Part shown: positions 1 through 9,728 of the stretch, piece by piece
Numbering within the stretch: the first letter of the stretch is position 1
Layout of the letters: each line of letters begins with the position of its first letter
Assembly: GCF_020733705.1 (NCBI RefSeq)
Contig: NZ_JAJFZM010000001.1
Location: 558,001-622,000, forward strand
DNA length: 64,000 nt
DNA from: Nocardia australiensis
GTDB taxonomy: Bacteria > Actinomycetota > Actinomycetes > Mycobacteriales > Mycobacteriaceae
Direction of reading: 5' to 3'
The notes under the pieces: model-generated
Databases searched by the model: none
What the model saw: only the letters and a program-made list of their open reading frames with translations
What the model was told of the DNA's origin: nothing
Position numbers and translations under genes: made by a program

Positions 1-59
1 TATCCCTCGGGAGTTGAGTTCGCTTCAGCGAGAAGAATGTTCGTTGGATTCGACCGACA

Positions 60-737
60 TCAGCCGATGCTGAACGGCTGCCCGTAGAGGGTGGTCTTCG
101 AGTGGTGGTCACCGATGATTTCGACGACGGTGTAGGCGCGCGCCTGGGCGTATCCCGCGCAGCCTTGGATCTCGATCTCGGCATCCTGGTACTCGACCGA
201 GTAGGTACCCGGCTTCAGGATGTCCTTGCTGTCGATCTGAACGAACTTGACATCGCCGGGGCCGAGGTTGAGTCCGACCGAGCCACCGAGCGAACCGCCC
301 GACAAACTGACGCCGCCGGACACACCGGCCGAGATCGCATCGCTCGCGATGCTGACCTGGCAGCCGACGATGTAGCCGGTGCTCAGCTGCGAGGCACCGT
401 GGGTCGAGGAGTTATTGGTGCCGGGAGCGTTGGTGGCGCCGTTGTTGGGGCCCACCTCACCCTCGGGCGTCACCGTGACATCGGCGATGGCATTTCCGGA
501 AACCCAGACAACGCGGCCGGCGCCGTTGGAAGCCAGCGACGGCGAAATCAGGGCGTGCTCACCATTACGGGTGATCGTGACACCCGCCGGGCTCGCCTTC
601 TGACCATCCGGCAACGGCACGAAGGTATCGGCGTTGGCAGCGCCGGTCGAAAGCAGGCCCATGGCAACGGCCGCGGCAGCGCCGACGCCCGCGACGCGGA
701 CACCGCGGCGCAGGCCGTTGGTGCGGTTCTCGCTCAT
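60..737 (-). CDS. MspA-family outer-membrane porin
   Basis: This 225-aa protein matches the MspA porin family of mycolate-containing actinobacteria, whose octamers form hydrophilic channels in the mycomembrane. The start at 737 is chosen because GAGGGGA sits just upstream and the following residues form a clean Sec signal peptide: an RR-containing n-region, an Ala/Val core and AANA cleavage before DTFVPLPDG. The mature part shows the family's alternating beta pattern and Gly/Ser-rich centre (GVSGGVSLSGGSLGGSVGLN) followed by a C-terminal segment ending QPFSIG. It is transcribed toward the left edge of the window and looks monocistronic. Family assignment is from recognition. An MspA-like secreted protein that does not form pores cannot be excluded. 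Confidence 0.85.
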   Translation of the reverse strand: MSENRTNGLRRGVRVAGVGAAAAVAMGLLSTGAANADTFVPLPDGQKASPAGVTITRNGEHALISPSLASNGAGRVVWVSGNAIADVTVTPEGEVGPNNGATNAPGTNNSSTHGASQLSTGYIVGCQVSIASDAISAGVSGGVSLSGGSLGGSVGLNLGPGDVKFVQIDSKDILKPGTYSVEYQDAEIEIQGCAGYAQARAYTVVEIIGDHHSKTTLYGQPFSIG

Positions 738-1217
738 ACTTCCCCTCATCAGGTTCAAACAGTCAACCTCGACCATCGAGGCTGGACGGTGGTCCTCTCA
801 GGCCCAGCTCAGTTTGTCTCGCTTTTATTGCCGATGTGTAACCGGCTGTTATTTCGGCGCAACAGTCGTGCTGGTAGCGGAACCGAGCCAGGTTCCGCCG
901 GGTTGGCGCATACTTGCCCGCCCGGTCCGAAAGGTCCGGTCTGCGGGTGGCTCGTGGCGAAGACTAAACGGTTGGCAACTGTGAAGCAACGTAACTTTTC
1001 GTTATGTTCTATGTGATGTATCACACACACCCCTGTATGCAAACATCGCTTGACGTGCATGAATGCGCGCGGAGTGACCACAGGGAGCACGACGAAGACG
1101 TCGAATGACTACGGATCCGGACCGTAAGAAATTAACGAAATATTCTCGGCCGATTCAGATTGCCGAGATATAACGGCATCAGATATTAACCATACGTAGC
1201 TGGGCAGTAGAAGGGCC
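738..1217. other. Intergenic region upstream of the porin gene
   Basis: About 480 bases lie between the porin start and the small ORF downstream of moaB2. The stretch from roughly 1090 to 1200 is clearly AT-richer than its surroundings and probably carries the porin promoter on the minus strand. The 93-codon reading frame at 809-1090 has no recognisable protein features, so I do not call a gene. I see no convincing operator, RNA gene or repeat. Confidence 0.5.
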
Positions 1218-1409
1218 TCAGCCGTGGTGCGGCGGCACCTGGGCGCGTAGCCAGTCATCGGAGGGCGAACCCACCTCGGAATCGTGGTCGCGTTCGTCGC
1301 GCGTGGTGTCCGGCAGGGTATCGCCGAAGATCTCGGCCAGACGCGCGGAATCCCTCGCCCGGCGCGTGGCCGGGCGAGGGTCTTCAGAGGAGCCGGTGGT
1401 CGTGATTAT
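1218..1409 (-). CDS. Small conserved-looking protein downstream of moaB2 (no canonical start)
   Basis: Reading on the minus strand to a TGA at 1218-1220 gives about 60 residues with segments RRARDSARLAEIFGD, TTRDERD and a C-terminus WLRAQVPPHHG. From memory this resembles small uncharacterised actinobacterial proteins with an (R)LAEIFGD core and a PPHH tail; that recollection is not verified. No ATG, GTG or TTG occurs in frame before the core, and the frame overlaps the last codons of moaB2. The drawn start (ATA at 1409) is therefore only a placeholder. A near-cognate start, a sequencing error or a decayed gene are all possible. A perfect 11-bp inverted repeat (1352-1362 with 1370-1380) lies inside the frame. 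Confidence 0.4.
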   Translation of the reverse strand: MITTTGSSEDPRPATRRARDSARLAEIFGDTLPDTTRDERDHDSEVGSPSDDWLRAQVPPHHG

Positions 1410-2047
1410 TCGTCCAATCCGGACAGTTCGCCGATTACTCGGCTGGCGAGCGGGCCCAGCGTGGCCATGCCGTCGCGAATCGCCGATCGGGTACCGGGCA
1501 GGTTCACCACCAGCGTGCTGCCCGAGATGCCCGCGAGTCCGCGTGACAGACCCGCGTCCAGCGAGCCCGCGACGCGTCCGGAGGAACGCAGCGCCTCGCT
1601 GATACCGGTGAGTTCCCGGTCCAGCACCTGCGAGGTCGCCTCCGGAGTCACATCGCGCGGGGACATACCGGTGCCACCGACCGAGATCACCAGATCGACG
1701 CCGCCGATCACGGCGGTGTTCAGCGCATTACGGATCTCCACCTCATCGGCCTGCACGGTCACCGAAGCGTCCACGAGGAAACCCGCCTCGGTCAGCAGTT
1801 CGGTGACCAGCGGGCCCAACGAATCCACACCTCCATGCGCCGTTCGATCGTCGACGACAACCACAAGTGCGCGCCCAGCCACAGGAGCATCGATTTCCAT
1901 GGTGCTCACCGTAGCGTCCGCGTCGAAGAGCCGGGCGTCGGAGCCCAGAAGCTCCGCGTCCATACCGAGCAGCTCGCCGAAGTGGCCCGGCGCGTCCGCG
2001 TCCACGACCAGCCGAGGTGTCCAGCCTCCGGGCAGCACGCGCATCAT
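1406..2047 (-). CDS. moaB2: MoaB/Mog-domain molybdopterin-biosynthesis-like protein (MoaB2)
   Basis: The C-terminal ~160 residues are a MoaB/Mog domain, which in molybdenum cofactor synthesis adenylylates molybdopterin. Visible motifs are SVGGTGMSPRDVTPEA (MPT-binding loop), GISEALRSSG and VNLPGTRSAIRDG. The first ATG (2047) overlaps the htrA stop (2044-2046), suggesting translational coupling, but it adds about 49 residues with no recognised fold. An internal ATG at 1900, preceded by GGTGAG, gives a 164-aa protein of normal family size and may be the real start. Its position as last full gene of mprA-mprB-htrA-moaB2 matches Rv0981-Rv0984 of M. tuberculosis. Catalytic role in that context is unproven. 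Confidence 0.85.
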   Translation of the reverse strand: MMRVLPGGWTPRLVVDADAPGHFGELLGMDAELLGSDARLFDADATVSTMEIDAPVAGRALVVVVDDRTAHGGVDSLGPLVTELLTEAGFLVDASVTVQADEVEIRNALNTAVIGGVDLVISVGGTGMSPRDVTPEATSQVLDRELTGISEALRSSGRVAGSLDAGLSRGLAGISGSTLVVNLPGTRSAIRDGMATLGPLASRVIGELSGLDE

Positions 2048-3483
2048 CGGCCGCCGTCCGCGGCTGCGCCGGTGAGGGTAACCTCGACGGTTTTCGCGTT
2101 GTTGCCCTGGTCATCGGTGTAGGTCAACTTCACTTTGTCTCCTGGTTGATGCGAGCGAACCGCAGCGATCAGCGAGTCACCCGAGTCGATGGTCCTATCG
2201 TCCAATTTGGTCACGATGGTGCCCGCCGGAATGCCGGCCCTGGCGGCCGGGCCATCCGGGGTGGCCTCCAACACCCGTGCGACTCTGTCCTGTGCCTTCA
2301 GCTTGATACCCAGCTGTGCGTAGGTCGCGTGACCAGTCTTGATCAGCTCGTCGGCGACTCGGCGGGCCTGATCGACCGGAATAGCGAAACCGAGGCCGAT
2401 CGAACCGCTCTGCTGACCGCTGACCTCGCTGCCGCCGAGGCTGGCAATCGCGGTGTTGATGCCGATCAGGCTGCCGTTGCCGTCCACGAGCGCGCCGCCG
2501 GAATTGCCTGGATTGATCGCCGCGTCGGTCTGGATCGCGTCGATCACCGGGTTCACCGAGGTATCCGGGGTGCCCTCCCCCTGCGTGGAAACCGGCCGAT
2601 TCAGCGCGGAGACGATGCCGGTGGTGACTGTGCCTGCCAGCCCAAGCGGCGAACCGACCGCGATGACCGGCTGACCGACCTGCAGGTTCGAGGATCCGCC
2701 CAGCTCTATCGGGGTCAGCCCGGACTTGCCGTTGACCTTCACGACCGCCAGGTCCGACACCGGGTCCGCGCCGACCAAGGACGCGGGCGCGGTGCTGCCG
2801 TCGGCGAAGACGACCTCCATCTTGGCGTTCGCGCCGCCGCCCGCGGCCACGTGATTGTTGGTCAGGATCAGACCGTCCGAGGACAACACGACGCCGGAGC
2901 CCTCACCTTCGGCCCGATTGCTCGCCACCTTGATCATCACCACGCTCGGCAGCACCTTCTGCGCTACCGCCTGAGTGGAACCCGCGGGCGCGCTGGCCAC
3001 GTTGTTGACGTTCGGCTTCGGTGCGTCCAGCGCGTTGGTCACCGCCGAATGCCCGGTGTCCGACCTGGTCGCGATGGCACCGACCGCACCGCCGACACCA
3101 CCGCTGACCAGCGCGAGAGCGACCGCGCCAAAAACCAGGCCGGTGCGGATCGGCCGCCGCGCGGGACCGGTCGGTGGTTGCGCGCCGTAGGCGCCGGACT
3201 GAAGCGGCGGATCGAACGACGAGGAGTTGTATTCGCGACCGAACTCCGCTCCAGGGAACGCCTGCGTCTGCCCGACGCCGATCTGCTGAGGTGAGGTCTG
3301 CCAGGGCGTGTTCTGATACTGCGGGTAATTCGGTGCCGGCCCGCCAGCCTGCGCTCCGTATCCCGCGTAGGGCGAACCCTCGGGACCCGCCTGCGCGGCC
3401 GGGATCTGCTCCGTCGAATGAGGACCGGGGGCGGCGCCCGCAGCCGCCGATTCCCCCTGCCGGTCCGTGAAATCCTCGGTCAT
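2044..3483 (-). CDS. pepD: HtrA/DegP-family serine protease (PepD-like)
   Basis: This 479-aa membrane-anchored trypsin-like protease acts outside the membrane on misfolded envelope proteins. Residues 1-115 are a Pro/Gln/Gly-rich cytoplasmic part. One transmembrane helix follows (TGLVFGAVALALVSGGVGG). The protease domain carries the triad His in LTNNHVAA, Asp in SDLAVVKV and Ser in GNSGGAL. A C-terminal PDZ domain (YAQLGIKLKAQ onward) ends near the C-terminus. The start has a strong GAGGAGG ribosome site. It lies downstream of mprAB and overlaps moaB2. In M. tuberculosis MprA controls pepD; direct repeats like those before mprA occur just upstream here (3527-3547), which supports the same wiring. 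Confidence 0.93.
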   Translation of the reverse strand: MTEDFTDRQGESAAAGAAPGPHSTEQIPAAQAGPEGSPYAGYGAQAGGPAPNYPQYQNTPWQTSPQQIGVGQTQAFPGAEFGREYNSSSFDPPLQSGAYGAQPPTGPARRPIRTGLVFGAVALALVSGGVGGAVGAIATRSDTGHSAVTNALDAPKPNVNNVASAPAGSTQAVAQKVLPSVVMIKVASNRAEGEGSGVVLSSDGLILTNNHVAAGGGANAKMEVVFADGSTAPASLVGADPVSDLAVVKVNGKSGLTPIELGGSSNLQVGQPVIAVGSPLGLAGTVTTGIVSALNRPVSTQGEGTPDTSVNPVIDAIQTDAAINPGNSGGALVDGNGSLIGINTAIASLGGSEVSGQQSGSIGLGFAIPVDQARRVADELIKTGHATYAQLGIKLKAQDRVARVLEATPDGPAARAGIPAGTIVTKLDDRTIDSGDSLIAAVRSHQPGDKVKLTYTDDQGNNAKTVEVTLTGAAADGGR

Positions 3484-3526
3484 GGTTTTCGTTCCTCCTC
3501 ACGTCTACCGACAAGCTTGGCGGCGA

Positions 3527-3547
3527 CGGCTTAGAGCGAACTGAGAC
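3527..3547 (-). promoter_or_regulatory. Putative MprA-box-like direct repeat upstream of htrA
   Basis: On the minus strand this 21-bp stretch contains TCTCAGTTCG followed by CTCTAAGCCG. Aligned with the perfect tandem repeat upstream of mprA (5777-5797), 16 of 21 positions agree, with the same 11-bp period. OmpR-family regulators bind such tandem half-sites. Assignment to MprA is inferred from location and similarity only. Confidence 0.5.
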
Positions 3548-3576
3548 CGTGCTATCAGTTCTCCGAGTATTTTCGG

Positions 3577-5058
3577 TTACTGATCGCGTCCGTCGGCGGC
3601 GGAGCCCGTTGTGGACGTACCACCCTCACCTGGTAACACGATACGGATCAGGGCGCCGCCACGGGCCGATGTATCGATGCTGATAGTGCCGCCGTGCTTG
3701 GTGACCACCTGCTTCACGATAGCCAGCCCGAGCCCCGAACCCGGCATAGACCGGGAGGCCGTGGTCCGGTAGAACCGCTCGAAGACCAGCTCGCGCTCCG
3801 CGGCCGGAATTCCGGGACCCGCATCGTCGACGGCCAACTCGAGCAGCCCGCGTCCGGTCTCGCGCATCGTGACATACACCCGCGCCGCGGCCGGACTCCA
3901 TTTGGCGGCATTGTCGAGCACATTGAGAATCGCCCGCTCCAGCCCCGCCTCGTGGCCATAGACGAACCACGGCCGTAGCTCAGCGTCGAACTCGATCGAA
4001 CCGCGGCGCCGTCGCGCCCGCTCCAGCGCGCGTTCGGCCACCTCGCCGAGATCGATACGGTCGTAGACGGTTTCGGGTGCGTCCTCGCGCGCCAGATCGA
4101 CCAGATCCCCGACCAACGTGGACAGCTCCTCGATCTGCGCGATCACATCCGAGCGCAGTTCGGCCATGTCCTGTTCCGGAATCGCGGGCGCACCGGGACG
4201 GCTGGAGGCGATCAGCAATTCCATATTGGTGCGCAACGAGGTGAGCGGCGTACGCAATTCGTGGCCCGCGTCGGCGACCAATCTGCGCTGCCGGTCGCGT
4301 GATTCGGCCAGGGCGCGCAGCATCGTGTTGAAACTCTCGGTGAGCCTGGCCAATTCATCGTCGCCGGTCACCGGGATCGGTGTCAGGTCATCGGTGCGTG
4401 CGATGCGTTCGGTGGCGGCGGTCAGTCGTGCGATCGGCCGCAACCCGGTGCGGCCCACCGCAGTACCCGCCGCCGCCGCGATCACCACCCCGCAGCCGCC
4501 GACTACGAACAGCAACCACGCCAGCCGATCGAGCACCGCCCTCGTCGGCTCCAGGCGCTGTGAGATGATCAGCGTCGAACCGGAATGCGTCGGCACGGCG
4601 AGCACGCGTTGGTTGCTCACAGTGCGCAACGATGAGGACAGCTCACCGTCGGCGACCGCGATTTCCTCCGAGCCCACCGGCGGAATCGTCTGCTGCGGCG
4701 GTATATACGACTTATGGTCGGTGAAGATCAGCGCCACACCGACATCATTGGAGAAAAGCCCGGCGAGCACGATCGACTGAAAGCCGAGGCTCTCGAAGTT
4801 GTTGTTGATCATCGTTGCGGCGCGCGCCTCGAGTTGCGAGTCGACATCGGCGTATAACGAGCGCGCGACCATGGCGTAGGCCGCGATCGAGGTCATCGCG
4901 ACCGCGATCGCGACAACCGACGCCGCGAGCAGGGTCACCCGCCAGCGCAGTGAGACCGATCTGGTCAACGGCATCGGCGGGCGCATCTCCTGCGAATCCG
5001 CTGAACGCTGCTGGCCCAACTCGGCGACCGCAAGTCGTTTCGGAGCAGTTCGTGCCAT
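3577..5058 (-). CDS. mprB: Sensor histidine kinase MprB
   Basis: A 493-aa membrane kinase of the two-component system that senses envelope stress in mycobacteria. After a ~35-residue cytoplasmic N-terminus there is a first membrane helix (VTLLAASVVAIAVAMTSIAAY), an extracytoplasmic sensor region to about residue 180, a second helix (LLFVVGGCGVVIAAAAG) and a HAMP linker. The dimerisation domain carries the phospho-acceptor in DAGHELRTPLTSLR. The ATPase domain shows the N box (NVLDNAAKWSP), G1 (DDAGPGIP) and G2 (GSGLGLAIVKQVV). An internal methionine (MRPPMPLTRS) is an alternative start. It follows mprA by 12 bases and precedes htrA, as in M. tuberculosis Rv0981-Rv0983. Confidence 0.93.
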   Translation of the reverse strand: MARTAPKRLAVAELGQQRSADSQEMRPPMPLTRSVSLRWRVTLLAASVVAIAVAMTSIAAYAMVARSLYADVDSQLEARAATMINNNFESLGFQSIVLAGLFSNDVGVALIFTDHKSYIPPQQTIPPVGSEEIAVADGELSSSLRTVSNQRVLAVPTHSGSTLIISQRLEPTRAVLDRLAWLLFVVGGCGVVIAAAAGTAVGRTGLRPIARLTAATERIARTDDLTPIPVTGDDELARLTESFNTMLRALAESRDRQRRLVADAGHELRTPLTSLRTNMELLIASSRPGAPAIPEQDMAELRSDVIAQIEELSTLVGDLVDLAREDAPETVYDRIDLGEVAERALERARRRRGSIEFDAELRPWFVYGHEAGLERAILNVLDNAAKWSPAAARVYVTMRETGRGLLELAVDDAGPGIPAAERELVFERFYRTTASRSMPGSGLGLAIVKQVVTKHGGTISIDTSARGGALIRIVLPGEGGTSTTGSAADGRDQ

Positions 5059-5070
5059 GGTCGTGCCGGC

Positions 5071-5757
5071 CTACGGTGGTGTTTCGCGAAGTACGTAGCC
5101 GACGCCGCGCACGGTGTGGATCAGGCGGGGCTCACCATCGGCCTCGGTCTTGCGGCGCAGGTATCCGATGTAGACCTCGAGCGCATTTCCCGACGTCGGG
5201 AAGTCGTACCCCCACACCTCCTCGAGAATGCGGCTGCGTGTCAGCACCCGGCGCGGATTGGCCATCAACATTTCCAGCAGTGAGAATTCGGTGCGGGTCA
5301 GGCTGATGGAACGCTCGCCGCGAGAAACCTCCCGTGTCACCGGGTCCAGCGACAGATCAGCGAACGTCATGGCCTCCGAGGTCTCGCCCAGATCGGGCAC
5401 CCGCCTGCGTAGCAGGGCCCGCAGTCGAGCCAGCAATTCCTCCAGCGCGAACGGCTTCGGCAAATAGTCATCGGCACCAGCATCTAGTCCGGCTACCCGC
5501 TCGGATACCGAATCCCGCGCTGTCAAAACCAGAATCGGCAGATCGTCACCGGTACTACGCAGGCGTCGGCAAACTTCGAGCCCGTCCATCCGCGGCATCA
5601 TCACATCGAGAACAAGCGCATCCGGTCGCTGCGCGGTTGCTTTCTCCAACGCGTCGAGGCCATCTACCGCCAGATCCACGGAGTAGCCGTTGAAGGTCAG
5701 CGACCGGCGCAGTGATTCACGGACGGCGCGATCGTCGTCGACTACCAAAATGCGCAT
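5071..5757 (-). CDS. mprA: OmpR-family response regulator MprA
   Basis: The 228-aa regulator has a receiver domain (acidic pocket DDDRAVRES, phospho-acceptor Asp in [11 protein letters not shown], Lys in [17 protein letters not shown]) and a C-terminal winged-helix DNA-binding domain ([33 protein letters not shown]). It partners MprB, encoded 12 bases downstream. Perfect tandem repeats 20-40 bases upstream of its start suggest autoregulation. Synteny with mprB, htrA and moaB2 makes the orthology strong. Confidence 0.94.
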   Translation of the reverse strand: MRILVVDDDRAVRESLRRSLTFNGYSVDLAVDGLDALEKATAQRPDALVLDVMMPRMDGLEVCRRLRSTGDDLPILVLTARDSVSERVAGLDAGADDYLPKPFALEELLARLRALLRRRVPDLGETSEAMTFADLSLDPVTREVSRGERSISLTRTEFSLLEMLMANPRRVLTRSRILEEVWGYDFPTSGNALEVYIGYLRRKTEADGEPRLIHTVRGVGYVLRETPP

Positions 5758-6095
5758 ACCAACAGTTTGACCGCATCGACTGAGAGCCGACTGAGAGGTC
5801 CGCTTCCGACACGCCGCGCCTCTACCGTATCCTGCTGAAACCAGCTATCCCGGCGACTCAGTCGGGTGACCAGGGACGTTAGCTGTCATACATAGAACAC
5901 GTCTCACCGCAGAACCAATTTGAGGCTTGAAAGATGTTCTGTGTAGCCATATTCCGCCGAATATTAGACTGGGCGCTCCAGATTGCCGTTGCCCACTCTG
6001 CACGGTAAGTTCCCTGCGGTAAAAGAAGACCTCTAGTTGGTTCTCAGCGGGTTGATTCAAAACCGAACAGCCACGCGCCAATCCGAGGGCCACTC
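5758..6095. other. Divergent intergenic region between mprA and the conservon
   Basis: This gap of about 340 bases must carry the mprA promoter (minus strand, repeats at 5777-5797) and the conservon promoter (plus strand). The middle (5880-6050) is comparatively AT-rich. I see no RNA gene, inverted repeat or credible small protein. Confidence 0.5.
5777..5797 (-). promoter_or_regulatory. Tandem direct repeat upstream of mprA (putative MprA box)
   Basis: On the plus strand the 10-mer CGACTGAGAG occurs at 5777-5786 and again, identically, at 5788-5797: an 11-bp period, one helical turn. It begins 20 bases before the mprA start codon. OmpR-type regulators bind head-to-tail half-sites of this spacing. 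A diverged copy lies upstream of htrA. Binding by MprA is inferred. Confidence 0.6.
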
Positions 6096-8939
6096 GTGAA
6101 GCGGAGGCAACGGAAGCGGATGGAAGCTGCACCGCGGTCCTGGCAATTCAGACTGTCCAACTGGTCCGTCACTCGCAAGGTCGGCATCGTGCTCGTGCTC
6201 CCGGTGTTGCTGGCCACCGTGTTCGCGGTCCTCCGCATCAACAACGAACTGCGCACCATGTCGCAGTTGGACGCAGCAACCGAACAAGCCATCGTCATCC
6301 GCCCGATCAACAAGTTCGGCACCGCCACTGAACAACTCGCGGTCGCCGTGACCGCCTCCTGGGGCAACACCGCCGACCCGGCCACCGACGCGGCGCTGAC
6401 GAAATTCGATCAGGCGCTGGCCGATCTCGAGACCTCGATGAGCAACGCCAAGATAAGCAGCCGGGTCTCCTCCGAACTCGCCTCGGCCGTCGCCACCGGT
6501 ACCACCATGCGCAACAGCCTGCGCAACGGTTCGCCTGCCATGGTCGGTGAGCAGTCCGACGAGATCGCGACACGCATCGGCAACGCGCTCGCGATGTCAC
6601 CGTCGGTGGAAGACCTCGTCATTCAGCGCTACTTCCTGCAGATCGGCGCGATCCAGACAGCCCGGCGCGTGCTCACCCAGCAGCGCATGTTTATCGGATC
6701 CCCCGACGCGGACCGCAATCCGAGCGTCCAACCGCGCGTGCTCACCTCGGCGGGCGCCGAGATGACCATGGTCAATACCTACGCGGTCATCCTGCCGGAC
6801 AACGCGACCAACATGCGCCCGCTGCTGGACGCGGTGGGAGTCCGGCTCGCCGCATTCAGCCAGAACTCGGGCGATCCGACGTCGGACCCGGCGGTGCTCG
6901 GCTCCCTGCAGGTCAGCGCCGACACCTACGAGAAGACGACCAACCACCTCACCGACACCATCGACGAGGCCCTGGCCGATCGGACCACCGAGGCACAGAC
7001 CAGCGCGCTTCGCGAGACCACGATCGTGATCGGCATGCTGCTCGCGGGCCTGGCCCTGGCCCTCGCGGTGGCGCGGACCCTGGTCGTCCCGGTCCGCAGG
7101 CTGCGCCGCGACGCACTCGAGGTCGCGCACATCAAACTGCCCGAGGAACTCGAGGTGGTGCGCAGTGGCGGCGCGACGCCGACCATCAGCCCGGTCGCCG
7201 TGCACACCACCGACGAGGTCGGCCAGCTGGCCCGCGCGGTCGACGAAATCCACGAACAGGCCCTGAATCTGGCGGCCGAACAGGCCCGCATGCGACTGCA
7301 GATCGGGAACATGTTCGAAACCCTTTCCCGCCGCAGCCAGTCGCTGGTCGAACAGCAGCTGACACTGATCGAAGATCTCGAGCACGACGAGGACGACGGC
7401 GAACGGCTACAGAGCCTGTTCCGCCTCGATCACCTCGCCACCCGCATGCGCCGCAACGGCGACAACCTGCTCGTGCTCGCGGGCACGGCGCTGCGCCGCG
7501 GCCAGCTGAACCCGGTGCCGCTGTCGGACATGCTGTGGAGCGCGGTTTCTCAGGTCGAGGACTACCAGCGCGTCGAGATCGGCGCGATGCCCGACGGCAT
7601 CGTCGCGGGTGAACCCGCCGTCGATATCGAGCACCTGCTCGCCGAACTGATCGACAACGCGTTGCGCTACTCACCACCGACCACCCCGGTCGCGGTGATG
7701 ATCGCGCGAGCTGTCGATGGCGGCTACCTGATCGAAATCACCGACCGCGGTCTCGGTATGGCGCTGGACGACCTACAGACCACTAACGAGCGACTGGCTT
7801 CCGGTGGTGAGGTCACCGTCGAAACCGCCCGCCGTATGGGCCTCTTCGTCGTCGGCCGACTAGCGAAGCGGCACACCATCACGGTCAGCCTGCGCCGGAC
7901 CTCGACCATGGCACAGCAGCCGGGCATCACCGCCAGCGTGCATCTGCCCGGTGCCCTCGTGGCACCGCCGATGGACCCGGAGCCGACGCAGCGGACTCTG
8001 GAGGCGCCGGTCCTGCCCGCGCAGCCGCCGCGCACGCTGGTTCCGGTGCCGAGCCTGCCGCAGCGTGACACGCAACGCTTCGGGGTGACCAGTTCCGGTC
8101 TGCCGCAACGCCGTCCCGCCGTTCGCGCCGCCGACGCCGATCCACAGCCAACGGTTTCGGTGCCCACCGCGAACGGCGATCCAACCAGTGCCCTGCCCGA
8201 TATGTTCGCCGAACACCCGATCACCGAGGACTCCGGCATCAATATGCCGCGGGTGGCACCGCTCAATGCCACAGCGGAGGAAGCGGATTCGCCCGACACC
8301 GAACCATGGAGCCTGCTCGACATGGGTTCCCATCCGGTGATCGACACCGGGTCACATCCGGTTGTCAGCGGCGACGACGAGCCCGTCGAGCCCACACCCA
8401 GCGGCGAGGTGGAGCCGCAGGTCCCACCCGAGGCTCCCGCCGATCCGCGGGCCGAGACCGACCCATTCGTGAACACCGGCCCCAACCCGGTCATCACCCG
8501 CGAGCCCGCGACGGTATCGATGCGCCCGCCACTGCCAGCCAGAAAGCCCGCTGCCGCACCGGAATCCGCAACGGTCACCTCGTCCCGGCTGCAACCGGTA
8601 CAGGGCGAAACTCCGACTCCGATCTATCAACGGATGGTCTCGGAATGGCTGGTCGAGCCCGCGACCTCACAATCATCCGAAACCACCTGGTCCTCCCCCG
8701 CCGCGGACGCGGGCTGGATGGCGGCCGCGGACGCCGCCCGGCCGACCAGTACCTCCCGCACGGTGGGCGGGCTGCCGATCCGGCGCCCCGGCGCACAGTT
8801 GGTACCTGGTGGTCTGACGCCGGCCGAAGACGCGGGGGCTCGTGATCCGGATGAAATCCGGAGCAACCTCACCAGGCATCTCAGTGGGGTCCGCAGTGGG
8901 CGGGCCGATGCCCAGTACAACGACGGAGGGCTTGGATGA
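6096..8939 (+). CDS. cvnA: Conservon sensor kinase-like protein (CvnA type, nitrate-sensor domain)
   Basis: A 947-aa membrane protein heading a conservon. The N-terminus has a helix ([19 protein letters not shown]), then a long extracytoplasmic nitrate/nitrite-sensing-type helical region to ~residue 305, a second helix ([20 protein letters not shown]) and a HAMP-like linker. The HATPase domain follows ([27 protein letters not shown]). The dimerisation region has [18 protein letters not shown] rather than a canonical phospho-His box, as usual for this family. Residues ~630-947 are Pro/Glu-rich and low in complexity, with a repeated DTGSHPV-like motif. The GTG start at 6096 has GAGGG six bases upstream. 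Its stop overlaps the next gene (ATGA), so the locus is an operon. Confidence 0.88.
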   Translation: MKRRQRKRMEAAPRSWQFRLSNWSVTRKVGIVLVLPVLLATVFAVLRINNELRTMSQLDAATEQAIVIRPINKFGTATEQLAVAVTASWGNTADPATDAALTKFDQALADLETSMSNAKISSRVSSELASAVATGTTMRNSLRNGSPAMVGEQSDEIATRIGNALAMSPSVEDLVIQRYFLQIGAIQTARRVLTQQRMFIGSPDADRNPSVQPRVLTSAGAEMTMVNTYAVILPDNATNMRPLLDAVGVRLAAFSQNSGDPTSDPAVLGSLQVSADTYEKTTNHLTDTIDEALADRTTEAQTSALRETTIVIGMLLAGLALALAVARTLVVPVRRLRRDALEVAHIKLPEELEVVRSGGATPTISPVAVHTTDEVGQLARAVDEIHEQALNLAAEQARMRLQIGNMFETLSRRSQSLVEQQLTLIEDLEHDEDDGERLQSLFRLDHLATRMRRNGDNLLVLAGTALRRGQLNPVPLSDMLWSAVSQVEDYQRVEIGAMPDGIVAGEPAVDIEHLLAELIDNALRYSPPTTPVAVMIARAVDGGYLIEITDRGLGMALDDLQTTNERLASGGEVTVETARRMGLFVVGRLAKRHTITVSLRRTSTMAQQPGITASVHLPGALVAPPMDPEPTQRTLEAPVLPAQPPRTLVPVPSLPQRDTQRFGVTSSGLPQRRPAVRAADADPQPTVSVPTANGDPTSALPDMFAEHPITEDSGINMPRVAPLNATAEEADSPDTEPWSLLDMGSHPVIDTGSHPVVSGDDEPVEPTPSGEVEPQVPPEAPADPRAETDPFVNTGPNPVITREPATVSMRPPLPARKPAAAPESATVTSSRLQPVQGETPTPIYQRMVSEWLVEPATSQSSETTWSSPAADAGWMAAADAARPTSTSRTVGGLPIRRPGAQLVPGGLTPAEDAGARDPDEIRSNLTRHLSGVRSGRADAQYNDGGLG

Positions 8940-9343
8940 CCAACGCGAACAGCACCACCGATGAGAACCTGAACTGGCTGGTCACCCGCTTCACCCGGGA
9001 CGTCCCCGGGGTGTCACACGCGGTTCTGGTGTCGGCGGACGGCCTGTTGCAGGCCACCAGCCCACACCTACCGAGCGATCGTGCCGAACAACTCGCCGCC
9101 GTCACCGCCGGACTGGCCAGCCTGTCCGCCGGCGCCGCGCAGTTGTTCGACGGCGGCAAGGTGATGCAGTCGATCGTGGAGATGCAGCGCGGCTACCTGC
9201 TCGTGATGAGCGTCGGCAATGGCTCGCACCTGGCTGTGCTCGCCAACAAGTCGCACGACATCGGCCGCATCGGCTACGAAATGGCGCTGCTGGTCGATCG
9301 AGTGGGCACAGTTGTCACCGCGACCGCCCGTACCGCCGTCTGA
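8936..9343 (+). CDS. cvnB: Roadblock/LC7-domain protein (CvnB type)
   Basis: This 135-aa protein is a single roadblock/LC7 domain ([65 protein letters not shown]), a family that binds small GTPases as activating or scaffold subunits (MglB-like). It is the second conservon gene, translationally coupled to the kinase gene by a 4-base overlap and followed after 7 bases by the DUF742 gene. Its expected partner is the GTPase at 9709-10332. Confidence 0.92.
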   Translation: MTNANSTTDENLNWLVTRFTRDVPGVSHAVLVSADGLLQATSPHLPSDRAEQLAAVTAGLASLSAGAAQLFDGGKVMQSIVEMQRGYLLVMSVGNGSHLAVLANKSHDIGRIGYEMALLVDRVGTVVTATARTAV

Positions 9344-9350
9344 GGGTGAG

Positions 9351-9728
9351 ATGTCCAGCCCCAACGGCCCCGGACCACATAATCGACCGACAACTCGGGT
9401 AAGACCGTATGCACTGACCTCCGGGCGCACCGAGCCCGCGGTCGACCTGCCGCTCGAGGCTGTCATCGAAACCCTCTCCTATACTGCACATCTCGACTGG
9501 CCGACCGGCGATATTCGCACGGAGATTTTACGGCTGGGCACCCACCGCCTCTCGGTTGCCGAGATTGCCGCGCACCTGGATCGGCCACTGGGCATGGTCC
9601 GGGTCGTGATCGGTGATCTGGTCGTCGACGGAATACTGCGGGTGCATTCGACCCTGACCGAAGAGGCGAGCTTCGAAGAGCGCCGTTCACTTATGGAGAG
9701 GACTTTGCGTGGACTCCGCGCGTTATAA
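9351..9728 (+). CDS. cvnC: DUF742 protein (CvnC type)
   Basis: A 125-aa DUF742 protein, third component of the conservon. The start at 9351 has GAGGGTGAG directly upstream. The core VRPYALTSGRTEP and the winged-helix-like segment (LGTHRLSVAEIAAHLDRPLG, VVIGDLVVDGILRVH) are typical, and the C-terminal ERRSLMERTLRGLRAL is the expected end. DUF742 proteins are thought to act with the roadblock protein on the conservon GTPase; the biochemical role is not settled. The 3' end overlaps the GTPase gene by 20 bases. Confidence 0.92.
   Translation: MSSPNGPGPHNRPTTRVRPYALTSGRTEPAVDLPLEAVIETLSYTAHLDWPTGDIRTEILRLGTHRLSVAEIAAHLDRPLGMVRVVIGDLVVDGILRVHSTLTEEASFEERRSLMERTLRGLRAL

Noticed and set aside
809..1090. 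93-codon minus-strand frame upstream of the porin
   Set aside because: No ribosome site or recognisable sequence; the region fits a promoter.
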